Under the pieces are notes generated by a model. The model had not been told where the DNA came from. It ran no database searches and was given only the letters and a program-made list of their open reading frames with translations. Below, piece after piece: positions 28,463-38,855 of a stretch of DNA of 64,000 bases. Position numbers and translations under genes: made by a program. Every line of letters begins with the position of its first letter. Position 1 is the first letter of the stretch. Source of the stretch: Burkholderiaceae bacterium (lineage in GTDB: Bacteria > Pseudomonadota > Gammaproteobacteria > Burkholderiales > Burkholderiaceae_C); NCBI GenBank assembly GCA_019751915.1, contig JAIEMS010000004.1, positions 32,185 to 96,184 of the forward strand, given 5' to 3'.

Positions 28463-28686
28463 AGAAATTGGCTTCTATTTTTTCAATATCAAATCAGGCT
28501 ATGTATTGACAAATTAATCCATGCTGGGAATTGTGATGATCTCTGAAAATTCATTTGTAAATCAAAAAGTTGCGAAAACTTTTGGCGCGTCACCACCCCA
28601 AAAAATTCTAATAAAACCAATGGGTTACGGCAAGTGCATGGCGCGCTCTAAGTTGTTATTCATTTAAAAATAAATAAGGTTATAAA

Positions 28687-28920
28687 ATGAAGCATTTTGA
28701 TACGGGTTCAATCATTGTTGCAGTTATTACATTCGTTCTTTTTGTTGCAGCTTTATTTTTTACTGGCCTTACCCATGATATATTGTTGGAGGCTGGTGTT
28801 TTTTTGGTTTCCGTAAAGCTTATGATGATGGCTTATAAAACAAGCGTGGCATTGAAAAGTATTCATTCTGAAATTGAGGAGGTTAAAAACCTTCTGAAGA
28901 ATTTCAAGGAAAAATCATAA
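28687..28920 (+). CDS. small AT-rich membrane protein of unknown function
   Basis: 77 residues with two hydrophobic helices (about 9-28 IIVAVITFVLFVAALFFTGL, and about 33-50) and a charged amphipathic C-terminal tail (SEIEEVKNLLKNFKEKS) able to form a coiled coil. The start ATG follows AAGG at nine bases. I do not recognise the family. The whole stretch 28463-28979 is much more AT-rich than cdsA and dxr on either side, so this is probably an acquired insert within the essential operon. Confidence 0.6.
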   Translation: MKHFDTGSIIVAVITFVLFVAALFFTGLTHDILLEAGVFLVSVKLMMMAYKTSVALKSIHSEIEEVKNLLKNFKEKS

Positions 28921-28979
28921 TAAATAACTCTCATATTTATTAATTTACCATTACCCATCTCATATAGTTATCCCATTCC

Positions 28980-30170
28980 ATGAAACAACGGCTCACCGTT
29001 CTGGGTTCGACCGGCTCCATTGGCACCAGCACCTTGGATGTGGTGGCGCGCCACCCCGAGCGCTTTGAGGTGTTTGCCCTGAGTGCCGCTACGCAGGTCG
29101 ATTTGATGCTGTCGCAATGCGCGCAGTTTCGGCCCCGTTATGCCGTCATGGCCAGTGCAGCCCATGGACGGCTCTTAGACGAGAAAATTAAGCAAAATGG
29201 GCTTGCAACGGTTGTCCTGCATGGAAATGATGCTATTGAAAAAATAGCATCCGATGCCGATGTCGATATGGTCATGGCGGCCATCGTCGGTGCAGCAGGT
29301 CTGGCCCCTTGCTTGGCAGCGGCCCGCGCGGGCAAGCGCTTGTTGCTGGCCAACAAAGAAGCGCTGGTGGTCGGTGGCGAAGTTTTTATGCGGGCGGTGA
29401 GCGAGGGCGGTGCCACGCTGCTGCCGATTGACAGCGAACACTCGGCCATCTTTCAATCGCTGCCCGAAGACCCCGCCACTTGGGCGCAGCGGGTCGACAA
29501 AATTATCCTGACGGCCTCGGGTGGCCCGTTTCGCACGCGTGACCCGCAAACCCTGCGTGACATTACCCCCGAGCAGGCTTGTGCCCATCCCAACTGGGTG
29601 ATGGGTCGGAAAATCTCGGTCGATTCGGCCACCATGATGAACAAGGTACTCGAAGTCATCGAGGCCCGTTACCTGTTTGGCATGGCCCCCGCACAATTGG
29701 ATGTGGTCATTCATCCGCAAAGCATCATTCACTCGATGGTGCAGTACCGCGACACCTCGGTGGTGGCGCAACTGGGCACGCCGGACATGCGGGTGCCAAT
29801 TGCCTATGGCTTGTCGTGGCCCGAGCGCATCGAATCGGGGGCTGCGGCGCTGGATTTTCATGTGCTGTCAGCGATGACCTTTGAGGCGATTGACGACCAC
29901 GACCATCCACAACGTTTTCCGGGGCTGCGTTTGGCTTGGGAGGCCTTGGCCGCACCCGCAGGGACTACTGCTGTGCTCAATGCTGCCAATGAAGTGGGTG
30001 TGGCAGCATTTTTGGAGCGCCGCATTCGCTTTGATCAGATTCATGCCCTGAACCTTGCTACTTTGGCAGCGGTTGTGCCCTCGCACCCTGATTCGCTCGA
30101 AGCGCTGTTGGCCCTTGATGCCCAAGCACGGGCAGCGGCCCAGCATTGCGTGGCACAAATGACCATCTAG
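28980..30170 (+). CDS. dxr: 1-deoxy-D-xylulose 5-phosphate reductoisomerase
   Basis: Second step of the MEP isoprenoid pathway: NADPH-dependent conversion of DXP to MEP. Diagnostic blocks are TVLGSTGSIGTSTLDVV (NADPH binding), LLANKEALVVGG, PIDSEHSAIFQ with metal-binding Asp and Glu, and LTASGGPFR. Length 396. An AT-rich in-frame segment at 29231-29249 (TGCTATT...AATAGCA) matches the dispersed repeat family and codes for part of a surface loop. Confidence 0.95.
   Translation: MKQRLTVLGSTGSIGTSTLDVVARHPERFEVFALSAATQVDLMLSQCAQFRPRYAVMASAAHGRLLDEKIKQNGLATVVLHGNDAIEKIASDADVDMVMAAIVGAAGLAPCLAAARAGKRLLLANKEALVVGGEVFMRAVSEGGATLLPIDSEHSAIFQSLPEDPATWAQRVDKIILTASGGPFRTRDPQTLRDITPEQACAHPNWVMGRKISVDSATMMNKVLEVIEARYLFGMAPAQLDVVIHPQSIIHSMVQYRDTSVVAQLGTPDMRVPIAYGLSWPERIESGAAALDFHVLSAMTFEAIDDHDHPQRFPGLRLAWEALAAPAGTTAVLNAANEVGVAAFLERRIRFDQIHALNLATLAAVVPSHPDSLEALLALDAQARAAAQHCVAQMTI
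29231..29249 (+). repeat. repeat-family inverted repeat inside dxr
   Basis: TGCTATT and AATAGCA form a perfect 7 bp inverted repeat with a five-base centre, identical in form to the first half of the intergenic repeats. It is in frame and encodes AIEKIA. Confidence 0.5.
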
Positions 30171-30205
30171 GCATCCACAACAAGCTTACCTACCGTACCT
30201 TTATT

Positions 30206-31567
30206 GTGCTCACACTTGTTGCTTTTGTCCTAGCGCTGGGCGTGTTGATTGCTGTGCACGAGTACGGCCACTACCGCGTGGCTGTGGCTTGTGGTGTCAA
30301 GGTACTGCGTTTTTCGGTCGGCTTTGGTGCGCCGCTGCTGCGTTGGCAGCCGCCCAATTCACCGACCGAGTTTGTGCTGGGTGCATTCCCTTTGGGTGGC
30401 TATGTTCGGATGCTCGATGAGCGCGAAGCCCCCGTCGCCCCCGAAGAGCGCCACCGGGCCTTCAACACCCAGCCACTGCGGGCGCGTGCGGCCATCGTCG
30501 CAGCCGGGCCTATTGCCAACTTGCTGCTCGCTGTTGTGTTGTACGCAGCAGTCAATTGGAGTGGCGTGCAAGAGCCTATGGCTTACCTTGCGAGTCCGGT
30601 GCCTGACTCGATTGCCCACGTTGCTGGGTTGCGTGGTGGCGAATGGGTACGCCATGCCGCCATGGGCACCGATGAGCCTCGCCCGGTGCGCTCCTTTGAA
30701 GATTTGCGCTGGATGCTGATGCGCGGTGCGCTGGAGTCCACGCCCATTCGCCTCGAGTTTGAACCCACACCGGGCGCGCCGCTGCGCACCATCGTACTGC
30801 CACTGAACGAAATCGAACCCCAAGAGGCCGATGCCCAATTGCTGCGCAAAATTGGCATTGCTGGGCCGTGGACACGCCCCCTGATCGGTCAAGTCACCCC
30901 CAACAGCGCAGGCGCGCGCGCTGGCTTGTGCGAAGGCGATGTGGTGCTGAAGGTTGGCAAGGTCGATGTGATGGACGGACAACAACTGCGCGAACTCATT
31001 CGCGGTTCTGTGCGTGCCAACCAACCCCTGTCACAACCTTGGCGCATTGAGCGCGCCGGGCAGCAACTGACCCTTGATGTGGCCCCTGATGTGTTTCAGG
31101 AGCCTACAGGCAGCATAGGCCGCATTGGTGCTTATGTGGGAGCGTTGCCCCAGTTGACCACGGTGCAGTACGATTTTCTGGAAGGGCTTTGGGGCGGTGC
31201 CACACGGACATGGCAAATCTCGGAGCTGACTTTGCGGATGATGGGGCGTATGCTGGTCGGTGAGGCCTCGCTTAAGAATCTCAGCGGCCCGCTGACTATT
31301 GCCGATTACGCCGGACGCTCCGCCAGCATGGGACTGACCGCATACTTGGGATTTTTGGCACTTATCAGCGTCAGTTTGGGCGTACTCAATCTGCTGCCAC
31401 TGCCCGTGTTAGATGGTGGGCACCTGATGTATTATCTTTGGGAGGGCATTACTGGCAAAAGCGTGTCCGATGTCTGGATGGAGCGCTTACAGCGCGCAGG
31501 CATCGCGCTGCTGTTGTCAATGATGTCCATCGCCTTGTTCAACGATATCTCCCGGCTCTTTGGCTAA
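30206..31567 (+). CDS. rseP: site-2 zinc protease RseP
   Basis: Intramembrane metalloprotease that cleaves the anti-sigma factor RseA and clears signal-peptide remnants. The zinc motif HEYGH lies in the first membrane helix, a PDZ domain is seen around residues 200-290, and the C-terminal metal motif NLLPLPVLDGGHL is present. The track starts at 30146 inside dxr. I prefer the GTG at 30206, which places the first membrane helix at the N-terminus (453 aa), but a start upstream cannot be excluded. bamA follows directly. Confidence 0.93.
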   Translation: MLTLVAFVLALGVLIAVHEYGHYRVAVACGVKVLRFSVGFGAPLLRWQPPNSPTEFVLGAFPLGGYVRMLDEREAPVAPEERHRAFNTQPLRARAAIVAAGPIANLLLAVVLYAAVNWSGVQEPMAYLASPVPDSIAHVAGLRGGEWVRHAAMGTDEPRPVRSFEDLRWMLMRGALESTPIRLEFEPTPGAPLRTIVLPLNEIEPQEADAQLLRKIGIAGPWTRPLIGQVTPNSAGARAGLCEGDVVLKVGKVDVMDGQQLRELIRGSVRANQPLSQPWRIERAGQQLTLDVAPDVFQEPTGSIGRIGAYVGALPQLTTVQYDFLEGLWGGATRTWQISELTLRMMGRMLVGEASLKNLSGPLTIADYAGRSASMGLTAYLGFLALISVSLGVLNLLPLPVLDGGHLMYYLWEGITGKSVSDVWMERLQRAGIALLLSMMSIALFNDISRLFG

Positions 31568-31612
31568 CCTTCTGTGTACCACTGCACGACAGTGGCAGCA
31601 CCGGCTTGATCC

Positions 31613-33910
31613 ATGAAAACACACATCCACCGCTTTGGCGTGCGTACCGCATCGGCCGTTGCCGCCATGATTTTTGTCGCTCAAGCGGCATGGGCACTGG
31701 AACCGTTCAAGGTGCAGGATATTCGCGTCGAGGGCCTACAACGTGTAGAGCCCGGAACCATCTTTGCATCCTTGCCTGTACGCGTCGGCGAAGAATACAA
31801 CGACGAAAAAGGGGCAGCGGCTATTCGGGCGCTGTTTGGTTTGGGACTTTTTAAAGACGTTCGACTTGAAGTCAGTGGCAATGTGCTGCTGGTGGTGGTC
31901 GAGGAGCGCTCCATCATCGCCGACGTGAATTTTGCTGGCACCCGCGAGTTTGATAAAGAAGCTCTGCGCAAGAGTGTCCGTGAAGTGGGACTGTCCGATG
32001 GCCGTCCTTACGACAAAGCCCTGACCGACCGCGCCGAGCAAGAACTCAAGCGCCAATACCTCAACCGCAGTTTTTATGGGGCTGAGGTTGTCACTACCGT
32101 GACTCCAGTTGAGCGCAATCGGGTTAATTTGACCTTCACGGTGATTGAAGGCGAGGCCGCGCGCATCAAAGACATCAACATCGTTGGCAACAAAGCCTTT
32201 AGCGATTCGACACTCAAAGACCTGTTTGACCAAGACACTGGCGGTTGGTTGAGCTGGTACACCAAATCTGACCGCTATGCCCGGGCCAAACTCAACGCCG
32301 ACCTTGAAACCCTGCGTTCGTATTATTTGCAACGTGGCTATCTGGAGTTTCGGATTGACTCGACACAGGTGGCGATTTCTCCCGACAAGCAAGATATTTC
32401 CGTCACCATCAACGTGACCGAGGGCGAGCGCTACGTTGTCTCGGGGGTCAAGCTCGAAGGCAATTATTTAGAGCGCGAGGATGAGTTCAAATCGCGCGTC
32501 ACCATCCGCCCCGGTGAGCCGTACAACGCCGACGATGTAGCCCAAACCACCAAGGCCTTCTCTGAGCATTTCGGCAATTTTGGTTTTGCCTTTGCCCGGG
32601 TCGAGGCAGTGCCAGAAATTGATCGGCAAAACAACCGCGTTGCGCTGGTGCTCCAAGCCGAGCCTTCGCGCCGGGCTTATGTGCGTCGTATTCAAGTGGC
32701 GGGCAACAACCGTACCCGCGACGAAGTGGTGCGCCGCGAGTTTCGCCAGTTTGAATCTTCTTGGTACGACGGTGAGAAAATTCGCCTCTCGCGCGACCGC
32801 GTGGACCGGCTGGGCTACTTTACCGAGGTCAACATTGAAACCCAAGACGTTCCCGGTGCGCCAGACCAAGTCGATTTGGTCGCCACCGTGGCCGAAAAAC
32901 CCACCGGCTCGCTGCAATTGGGGGCGGGTTTCTCTAGCGCCGAAAAGGTGTCGTTGTCTTTTGCCGTCAAGCAAGAAAACGTTTTTGGCTCGGGCAATTA
33001 CCTCGGGGTTGATGTCAACACCAGCAAGTACCGGCGCACCCTTGTCTTGAGCACGACCAATCCGTACTTTACTGCTGACGGTATTTCGCGCACCTTGGAT
33101 ATGTACTACCGCACCGATAAACCGTATCGGGACCAGGGTGGCAATTACGAGATGGTCACTACCGGGGCCAGCATGCGTTTTGGTGTGCCCTTTAGTGAAA
33201 CCGACACAGTGTTCTTTGGCGGTGGTGTCGAACGCAGCCAGATCAAGCCCGGCACCAACATCCCAGCGGCCTACCTTTCGTATGCCGACAGCTTTGGCTA
33301 CACCAGTACCTCTGCTCCGCTGACGATTGGCTGGTCGCGCGATGGCCGTGACAGTGCTTTGGCACCCAACTCAGGGCGTTACCAGCGCCTCAATTCTGAG
33401 TGGTCTGTGGCGGGCGATGCTCGCTATGCACGGGCTAATTACCAATACCAACAGTACGTACCACTGAACAAAAAGTTCACGCTGGCCTTCAATGGCGAAT
33501 TGGGGTTGGGCAAGGGCATGAATGGTCGTCCGTTCCCGGTGTTTAAGAATTTCTATTCGGGTGGCTTGGGTTCGGTGCGCGGCTTTGACCAAGCAACGCT
33601 CGGGCCACGCGATGTGACGGGCGCTTCGCTGGGGGGGCCAAAGAAGGTCACACTCAATGCTGAATTGATCGCACCCTTCCCCGGTGCTGGCAATGACCGC
33701 ACACTGCGCATGTTCACTTTTGTCGATGTGGGTAACGTCTATGGTGACAACGAAAAAATTCAGTTCAGCCAGATGCGTGCATCTGCTGGTTTGGGGCTGA
33801 GCTGGATTTCCCCATTGGGGCCACTGCGCCTTGCATTCGCCCAGCCAGTGCGTAAATTTGCTGGCGATAGAATCCAGAAACTGCAATTCCAGATTGGAAC
33901 ATCCTTCTAA
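31613..33910 (+). CDS. bamA: outer-membrane protein assembly factor BamA
   Basis: Central subunit of the BAM complex that inserts beta-barrels into the outer membrane. A signal peptide ends at AAWA. Five POTRA repeats cover about residues 25-420 (FKVQDIRVEGLQRVEPGTIF, IADVNFAGTREFDKEALRKS and so on), then the Omp85 barrel with the VRGF motif seen as GSVRGFDQATLGPRD. The C-terminus QFQIGTSF ends in the usual Phe. Length 765 fits. The stop overlaps the start of skp (TAATG). Confidence 0.97.
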   Translation: MKTHIHRFGVRTASAVAAMIFVAQAAWALEPFKVQDIRVEGLQRVEPGTIFASLPVRVGEEYNDEKGAAAIRALFGLGLFKDVRLEVSGNVLLVVVEERSIIADVNFAGTREFDKEALRKSVREVGLSDGRPYDKALTDRAEQELKRQYLNRSFYGAEVVTTVTPVERNRVNLTFTVIEGEAARIKDINIVGNKAFSDSTLKDLFDQDTGGWLSWYTKSDRYARAKLNADLETLRSYYLQRGYLEFRIDSTQVAISPDKQDISVTINVTEGERYVVSGVKLEGNYLEREDEFKSRVTIRPGEPYNADDVAQTTKAFSEHFGNFGFAFARVEAVPEIDRQNNRVALVLQAEPSRRAYVRRIQVAGNNRTRDEVVRREFRQFESSWYDGEKIRLSRDRVDRLGYFTEVNIETQDVPGAPDQVDLVATVAEKPTGSLQLGAGFSSAEKVSLSFAVKQENVFGSGNYLGVDVNTSKYRRTLVLSTTNPYFTADGISRTLDMYYRTDKPYRDQGGNYEMVTTGASMRFGVPFSETDTVFFGGGVERSQIKPGTNIPAAYLSYADSFGYTSTSAPLTIGWSRDGRDSALAPNSGRYQRLNSEWSVAGDARYARANYQYQQYVPLNKKFTLAFNGELGLGKGMNGRPFPVFKNFYSGGLGSVRGFDQATLGPRDVTGASLGGPKKVTLNAELIAPFPGAGNDRTLRMFTFVDVGNVYGDNEKIQFSQMRASAGLGLSWISPLGPLRLAFAQPVRKFAGDRIQKLQFQIGTSF

Positions 33911-34428
33911 TGAAATCACTCTCTCGCCCTTTATCCCTGGCCCTGCTGCTGGGTTCTCTGGTTGCCGCCGTGCCAGCACAGGCGCAAGAATTCAAAGCAG
34001 GTTTTGTCAATACCGACCGTATCTTCCGCGAGGCCAATACCGCTAAGGCAGCGCAGACGCGGCTGGAGCAAGAGTTCTCGCGCCGCGACAAGGAGCTGAT
34101 CGACCAAGGCAATGCGCTCAAAACATCGACTGAAAAGTTTGAACGCGAAGCGCCAACGCTGGCAGAGAGCCAGCGCGCCACGCGCCAACGCCAACTGGTG
34201 GACCAAGACCGCGACTTTCAGCGCAAGCGCCGCGAGTTCCAAGAAGACCTGAACGCCCGCAAGAGCGAAGAGTTGGCACAGGTGCTGGAACGCGCCAACA
34301 AGGTTGTCAAGCAAGTGGCCGAAGCCGAGAAATACGATGTCATCCTGCAAGAAGCGGTGTACATCCATCCCAAGCACGACATCACCGATAAGGTGATCAA
34401 GGCGTTGAATGCCGCTGCGGCCAAATAA
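33910..34428 (+). CDS. skp: periplasmic chaperone Skp/OmpH
   Basis: 172 residues with a signal peptide ending at AQAQ. The mature part starts FKAGFVNTDRIFREANTAKAA, typical of OmpH, and continues as a long charged helical region (coiled coil) that forms the jellyfish-like trimer holding unfolded outer-membrane proteins for BamA. It sits immediately behind bamA, which is the conserved arrangement and matches its function. Confidence 0.94.
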   Translation: MKSLSRPLSLALLLGSLVAAVPAQAQEFKAGFVNTDRIFREANTAKAAQTRLEQEFSRRDKELIDQGNALKTSTEKFEREAPTLAESQRATRQRQLVDQDRDFQRKRREFQEDLNARKSEELAQVLERANKVVKQVAEAEKYDVILQEAVYIHPKHDITDKVIKALNAAAAK

Positions 34429-34458
34429 ACACCCGCGCTATGGGCTGGAGGGGGGCGC

Positions 34459-35436
34459 GTGAGTCTGAGTCTTGCACAGTTTGTGGAGGCCTTGGGCGGT
34501 GTCCTCGACGGTGACCCCCATTTGCCCATTGACCGGCTCGCGCCGCTTGAGGCGGCGGGTTCTCGGGACTTGAGTTTCCTGAGTAACCCCCGCTACCAGC
34601 AGCAACTGGCCGCCTCCCGGGCGGCCTGTGTCATTGTGGCTCCGGGTCTGCGCGACGTTGCGCGCGCACGTGGAGCCTGCATTGTGGCCGATGACCCTTA
34701 CGTTTACTTCGCTAGAGCTACCCAGCTCTGGAAGAAACACCACGGTACAGCGATCAAGCCGGGTATTCACCCCAGTGCGGTGGTCGATGAAGCTGCGGTG
34801 GTCGATCCCAGCGCGTCGGTAGGCCCGCTGTGCGTGGTCGAGCGCGGGGCGCATATCGGTGCTGGTACGGTGCTCAAATCACGGGTGACGGTGGGCGAGG
34901 ACTGCCATATTGGGGCGCGCTGCATCGTTCACGCCGGAGTGGTCATTGGTGCCGATGGCTTTGGTTTTGCGCAACAGGATGGTGCGTGGGTCAAAATTGA
35001 GCAATTGGGCGCAGTGCACATTGGCAACGATGTGGAAATTGGTGCCAATACCTGCATTGACCGGGGCGCACTGCAAAACACGGTGATTGAAGACGGCGTT
35101 AAGCTCGATAACTTGGTACAAATTGGTCACAATGTCCGTATTGGTCGCCACACGGCCATGGCCGGGTGTGTCGGCGTGGCGGGCAGCGCTACCATTGGTG
35201 CCCATTGCACCGTGGGCGGTGGTGCCATTGTGCTCGGTCACCTCGCGCTGGCCGACCGGGTGCATATCTCGGCGGCCACCGTGGTCACGCATTCTTTGAC
35301 CAAACCAGGGCATTACACCGGCATGTTTCCCATAGACGACAATGCCCGCTGGGAAAAAAACGCTGCCACACTCAAGCAATTACACAGGCTGCGCGAGCGC
35401 ATCAAGGCGCTAGAGCAGGGCCTGAACGCAGCATAA
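34459..35436 (+). CDS. lpxD: UDP-3-O-(3-hydroxyacyl)glucosamine N-acyltransferase
   Basis: Third step of lipid A synthesis. The N-terminal uridine-binding domain (about 1-95) is followed by hexapeptide repeats forming a left-handed beta-helix. The catalytic His lies in [15 protein letters not shown], and [12 protein letters not shown] is a family signature. A GTG start at 34459 preceded by GGAGGGG gives 325 residues. It is followed by fabZ, lpxA and lpxB, which provide the related substrates and next steps. Confidence 0.95.
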   Translation: MSLSLAQFVEALGGVLDGDPHLPIDRLAPLEAAGSRDLSFLSNPRYQQQLAASRAACVIVAPGLRDVARARGACIVADDPYVYFARATQLWKKHHGTAIKPGIHPSAVVDEAAVVDPSASVGPLCVVERGAHIGAGTVLKSRVTVGEDCHIGARCIVHAGVVIGADGFGFAQQDGAWVKIEQLGAVHIGNDVEIGANTCIDRGALQNTVIEDGVKLDNLVQIGHNVRIGRHTAMAGCVGVAGSATIGAHCTVGGGAIVLGHLALADRVHISAATVVTHSLTKPGHYTGMFPIDDNARWEKNAATLKQLHRLRERIKALEQGLNAA

Positions 35437-35451
35437 ACGGAACTCGACTCG

Positions 35452-35892
35452 ATGATGGATATTCACGCAATTCTCAAGCAACTCCCCCACCGCTACCCTC
35501 TTTTGCTGGTTGATAGAGTGCTTGAAATTCAGCACAACCACAGCATCAGGGCCGTCAAGAACGTCACGTTCAACGAGCCTTACTTCACGGGACACTTTCC
35601 GGGCCATCCGGTCATGCCGGGGGTGCTGATTTTGGAGGCATTGGCCCAAGCCGCTGGCTTGTTGGCGTTTGATGCGATGGGCAAAGTGCCCGACGAAAAC
35701 AATATTTACTATTTTGTCGGTATTGACAATGCCCGCTTTAAGCGTCCGGTGCAGCCGGGCGATCAATTGCTGCTGAACGTCAGCATTGACCGGGTGCGCG
35801 GCGGCATTCACAAATTTAAGGGCGTGGCTTTGGTCGGCGATGAAGTTGCCTGCGAAGCCGAACTCATGTGCACCATGCGTAACGTGTCGTAA
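35452..35892 (+). CDS. fabZ: 3-hydroxyacyl-[acyl-carrier-protein] dehydratase FabZ
   Basis: Hotdog-fold dehydratase that forms trans-2-enoyl-ACP in fatty acid elongation and competes with LpxA for 3-hydroxyacyl-ACP. Seen are [15 protein letters not shown] and the active-site helix [23 protein letters not shown] with catalytic His and Glu. Length 146. Embedded between lpxD and lpxA, the standard location. Confidence 0.96.
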   Translation: MMDIHAILKQLPHRYPLLLVDRVLEIQHNHSIRAVKNVTFNEPYFTGHFPGHPVMPGVLILEALAQAAGLLAFDAMGKVPDENNIYYFVGIDNARFKRPVQPGDQLLLNVSIDRVRGGIHKFKGVALVGDEVACEAELMCTMRNVS

Positions 35893-35913
35893 ACGTTTTC
35901 GCTGGGGTTTGCC

Positions 35914-36702
35914 GTGAGCACCATCCACCCTACTGCACTGGTTGACGCTGGCGCACAGATCGATACCAGCGTCAGCGTTGGCCCTTATGCCGTGATTGGC
36001 CCACATGTCTGCATTGGTGCAGGCACGACCGTGGGTGCACACTGCGTGATTGAGGGCCATACCACCATCGGGCAGGACAACCGCATTTTTCAATTTGCCT
36101 CGTTGGGTGCAGCGCCCCAAGATAAAAAATACGCCGGTGAAGCCACGCGCTTGGTGGTGGGCGATCGCAATACCATCCGTGAGTTTTGCACCTTCAACAC
36201 CGGCACGGTGCAAGACCGGGGCGTGACCACCATCGGCGACGATAACTGGATCATGGCCTATGTCCACATTGCCCACGATTGCGTGGTCGGCAACCAAACC
36301 ATTTTGGCCAACAACGCCACACTGGCGGGCCATGTGCAGGTGGGCGATTACGCCATCATTGGTGGTTTGACTGGAGTTCACCAGTTCACCAAGGTGGGCG
36401 CACACGTCATGGCCGGGTTTGCCAGCCACATCTCGCAGGATGTCCCGCCGTTCATGATGGTCGATGGCAATCCGTTGGCTGTGCGCGGTTTGAACCTTGA
36501 AGGCCTGCGGCGGCGCGGATTTTCGCCCGCTCGCCTGAGTGCGATCAAACAAATGCACCGCCTGCTGTACCGCCAAGGCCTGACGCTGGAGGCTGCGCGC
36601 AGCGCCATTGCCGAGCTGCCCGCAACCCACCCCGAGGCAGCAGGTGATATTGCGTTGTTGCAGTCCTTTTTGGATGCATCGGCGCGCGGCATTGCACGCT
36701 AG
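35914..36702 (+). CDS. lpxA: acyl-ACP-UDP-N-acetylglucosamine O-acyltransferase
   Basis: First step of lipid A synthesis, transferring a 3-hydroxyacyl chain to UDP-GlcNAc. It has the hexapeptide-repeat beta-helix ([26 protein letters not shown]...), the catalytic His in [13 protein letters not shown], and the C-terminal helical region with [19 protein letters not shown] start at 35914 gives 262 residues. Confidence 0.96.
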   Translation: MSTIHPTALVDAGAQIDTSVSVGPYAVIGPHVCIGAGTTVGAHCVIEGHTTIGQDNRIFQFASLGAAPQDKKYAGEATRLVVGDRNTIREFCTFNTGTVQDRGVTTIGDDNWIMAYVHIAHDCVVGNQTILANNATLAGHVQVGDYAIIGGLTGVHQFTKVGAHVMAGFASHISQDVPPFMMVDGNPLAVRGLNLEGLRRRGFSPARLSAIKQMHRLLYRQGLTLEAARSAIAELPATHPEAAGDIALLQSFLDASARGIAR

Positions 36703-36707
36703 GCGCG

Positions 36708-37871
36708 ATGATGAGTGACTCTACCCCCCGCGTCGCGATGGTGGCGGGCGAAACTTCGGGCGATTTGCTGGCCGGTTTGCTGCTCGATGGCTTGCAAACC
36801 TATTGGCCCGGTGTCTCCGGTGTCGGCATTGGTGGCCCGCAGATGGCGCAGCGCGGTTTTGATGCTTGGTGGCCCAGCGACAAGCTGGCCGTGCATGGCT
36901 ACAGCCTTGAAGTGCTGCGCCGTTTGGGCGAGATCGTCGGTATTCGCAAACAACTGCGGGCGCGTTTGCTGCAAAACAAGCCCGATATTTTTATTGGCGT
37001 GGATGCCCCGGATTTCAATTTGGGCCTCGAAACCGACTTGCGCGCTGCCGGGGTCAAAACGGTGCACTTCATTTGCCCGTCTATTTGGGCTTGGCGGGCC
37101 GAGCGGGTGGAAAAAATCCGCCGCGCCACCGACCACGTTCTATGCGTTTTCCCATTCGAGCCAGAATTGTTGGCCCGCCACGGTATTGCCGCCACCTATG
37201 TTGGCCACCCGCTGGCCAATGTGATTGCGCTGGAGCCAGACCGGGCAGCAGCCCGTAGGCAGTTGGGTTTGGCCGACACCGACGAGGTATTGGCGATTCT
37301 GCCCGGTAGCCGTTCAGCCGAGGTCAAATACATCACTGCGGCATTCTTTCGGGCTGCAGCCCTTGTCAAGCAAGCATATCCAGCTATCAAAATGATAGTT
37401 CCGGCGGTGCCTGCGCTGCGCACGCAGATTGAGCGCATCGCGCACGAATGCGGCCTGGGTGCGGCAGTGCAGGTGATTTCGGGCCAGTCGCACACCGTTT
37501 TGGCGGCTTGCGATGTCACGCTGATTGCCAGCGGCACCGCCACGCTAGAGGCCGCTTTGTTCAAGCGCCCGATGGTGATTGGTTATCGGATGCAGGCTTT
37601 GAGCTGGCAACTGATGCGGCGCAAGCAATTGCAGCCGTGGGTCGGTTTGCCCAACATTTTGTGTGGCGAGTTCGTCGTGCCGGAGCTGATTCAAGATGCA
37701 GCCACGCCGCAGGCGTTGGCTGGGGCGGTGCTCGATTGGTTCGATGCCCGCCACAACGCCCCCGACCGTATTTCTGCGCTACAGCAGCGCTTTGCCGCAC
37801 TGCACCACAGTTTGCGGCGCAACACTTCTTTATTGGCAGCCGATGCGATCCGACAAGTCCTTACCTCCTGA
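36708..37871 (+). CDS. lpxB: lipid-A-disaccharide synthase
   Basis: GT19 glycosyltransferase that joins UDP-diacylglucosamine and lipid X. Family blocks: [60 protein letters not shown] and [10 protein letters not shown]. Length 387. The segment at 37381-37400 carries GCTATCAAAATGATAG, a match to the dispersed repeat, encoding AIKMIV where other LpxB proteins have a similar hydrophobic strand. The 3' end overlaps the likely rnhB start by 29 bases. Confidence 0.95.
   Translation: MMSDSTPRVAMVAGETSGDLLAGLLLDGLQTYWPGVSGVGIGGPQMAQRGFDAWWPSDKLAVHGYSLEVLRRLGEIVGIRKQLRARLLQNKPDIFIGVDAPDFNLGLETDLRAAGVKTVHFICPSIWAWRAERVEKIRRATDHVLCVFPFEPELLARHGIAATYVGHPLANVIALEPDRAAARRQLGLADTDEVLAILPGSRSAEVKYITAAFFRAAALVKQAYPAIKMIVPAVPALRTQIERIAHECGLGAAVQVISGQSHTVLAACDVTLIASGTATLEAALFKRPMVIGYRMQALSWQLMRRKQLQPWVGLPNILCGEFVVPELIQDAATPQALAGAVLDWFDARHNAPDRISALQQRFAALHHSLRRNTSLLAADAIRQVLTS
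37381..37400 (+). repeat. repeat-family segment inside lpxB
   Basis: GCTATCAAAATGATAGTT differs at one base from the segment inside trmH (43637) and encodes the same peptide pattern (AIKMIV against AIKIIV), in the same reading frame relative to the repeat. Confidence 0.45.
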
Positions 37872-38478
37872 GCAGCACTGCCTAGCGTGGCATCCCCCCG
37901 GTTTGGTGGCCGGGGTGGACGAAGCGGGCCGAGGCCCGCTGGCCGGGCCGGTGGTGGCCGCAGCGGTCATTCTGGATGATTTGCATCCGATTGCAGGCTT
38001 GGCCGACTCGAAAAAACTCACTGCGGCCCGGCGCGAAGCGCTGTTTGATGAAATCCGTGCCAAAGCGTTGTGTTGCAGCATTGCCGAGGCCAGTATCGAA
38101 GAAATCGACCAACTCAACATCTTGCAGGCCACGCTGTTGGCCATGCGCCGCGCTGTGATGGGGCTGCGCTTGAAACCGGCCATGGTGCTGGTCGATGGCA
38201 ACCGCCTGCCGGTGCTCGACATGCCCGCTGAGGCCATTGTGAAGGGCGATGCGCTGATCCCAGCGATTTCAGCGGCATCCATTTTGGCCAAGGTGACCCG
38301 CGACCGTTGGTGCGCGCAAGTGCATGAGCAGTACCCCGAATATGGTTTTGCCAACCACAAGGGGTATGGCACGGCGGCGCATTTGGCGGCATTACAACAA
38401 TATGGCCCTTGTCCGCTGCACCGCAGCACGTTTGCGCCGGTGGCCAAGGCTAGGGCACAACAGGCATTGGGCCATTAA
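37843..38478 (+). CDS. rnhB: ribonuclease HII
   Basis: Cleaves RNA in RNA-DNA hybrids, including single misincorporated ribonucleotides. The catalytic motif [12 protein letters not shown] lies near residue 28, ADSKKL and VDGNRLP follow, with [14 protein letters not shown] and [13 protein letters not shown] further on. I start at the ATG at 37843, giving 211 residues and a 29-base overlap with lpxB; the track start at 37696 would overlap far more. In related genomes trmH usually follows directly. Here a 4.9 kb accessory block intervenes. Confidence 0.93.
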   Translation: MRSDKSLPPEQHCLAWHPPGLVAGVDEAGRGPLAGPVVAAAVILDDLHPIAGLADSKKLTAARREALFDEIRAKALCCSIAEASIEEIDQLNILQATLLAMRRAVMGLRLKPAMVLVDGNRLPVLDMPAEAIVKGDALIPAISAASILAKVTRDRWCAQVHEQYPEYGFANHKGYGTAAHLAALQQYGPCPLHRSTFAPVAKARAQQALGH

Positions 38479-38528
38479 TGCCAAGGTTTTTCGTGCAGTT
38501 CCAAGTAAAAGCGTTGTCTTATGCCGGT

Positions 38529-38855
38529 TCAACGCAATTGTTCGAGTTCTAGTCCCAGAGCATCAGCCACCTTCTGCAAGCTAACTTTGCGAGGGCGTTT
38601 TGCCGTCTCGATCTGGGCATAGGCCGCCTGCGAAATACCCATGCGTTGGGCTAACTCGGCTTGTGTTAGGCGCAAATGTTCGCGCCATGCCTTGGTTGCG
38701 CTGTCGCCATCGACTTGAGCACTGACCACAGCGTGTGGAATAGAACCCGGCGTAAAGCCGCCGTTCATGCGAATAAATTCGGCATACGGCACTACGACAA
38801 AGGCAGGTTGACCATCAGTGCCCAGCAGCGTTTGGAAATTAATACGTGCGTTCAT
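38529..38855 (-). CDS. HTH-type antitoxin of a RelE/HTH toxin-antitoxin pair
   Basis: 108 residues. The C-terminal half is an XRE-type helix-turn-helix (LRLTQAELAQRMGISQAAYAQIETAKRPRKVSLQKVADALGL) that would bind the operon promoter. The N-terminal 45 residues (FVVVPYAEFIRMNGG) resemble the short antitoxin region seen in Phd/YefM-like proteins. It lies immediately downstream of, and overlaps by 17 bases, the RelE-like toxin gene, the toxin-first order seen in HigBA-type modules. Confidence 0.82.
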   Translation of the reverse strand: MNARINFQTLLGTDGQPAFVVVPYAEFIRMNGGFTPGSIPHAVVSAQVDGDSATKAWREHLRLTQAELAQRMGISQAAYAQIETAKRPRKVSLQKVADALGLELEQLR

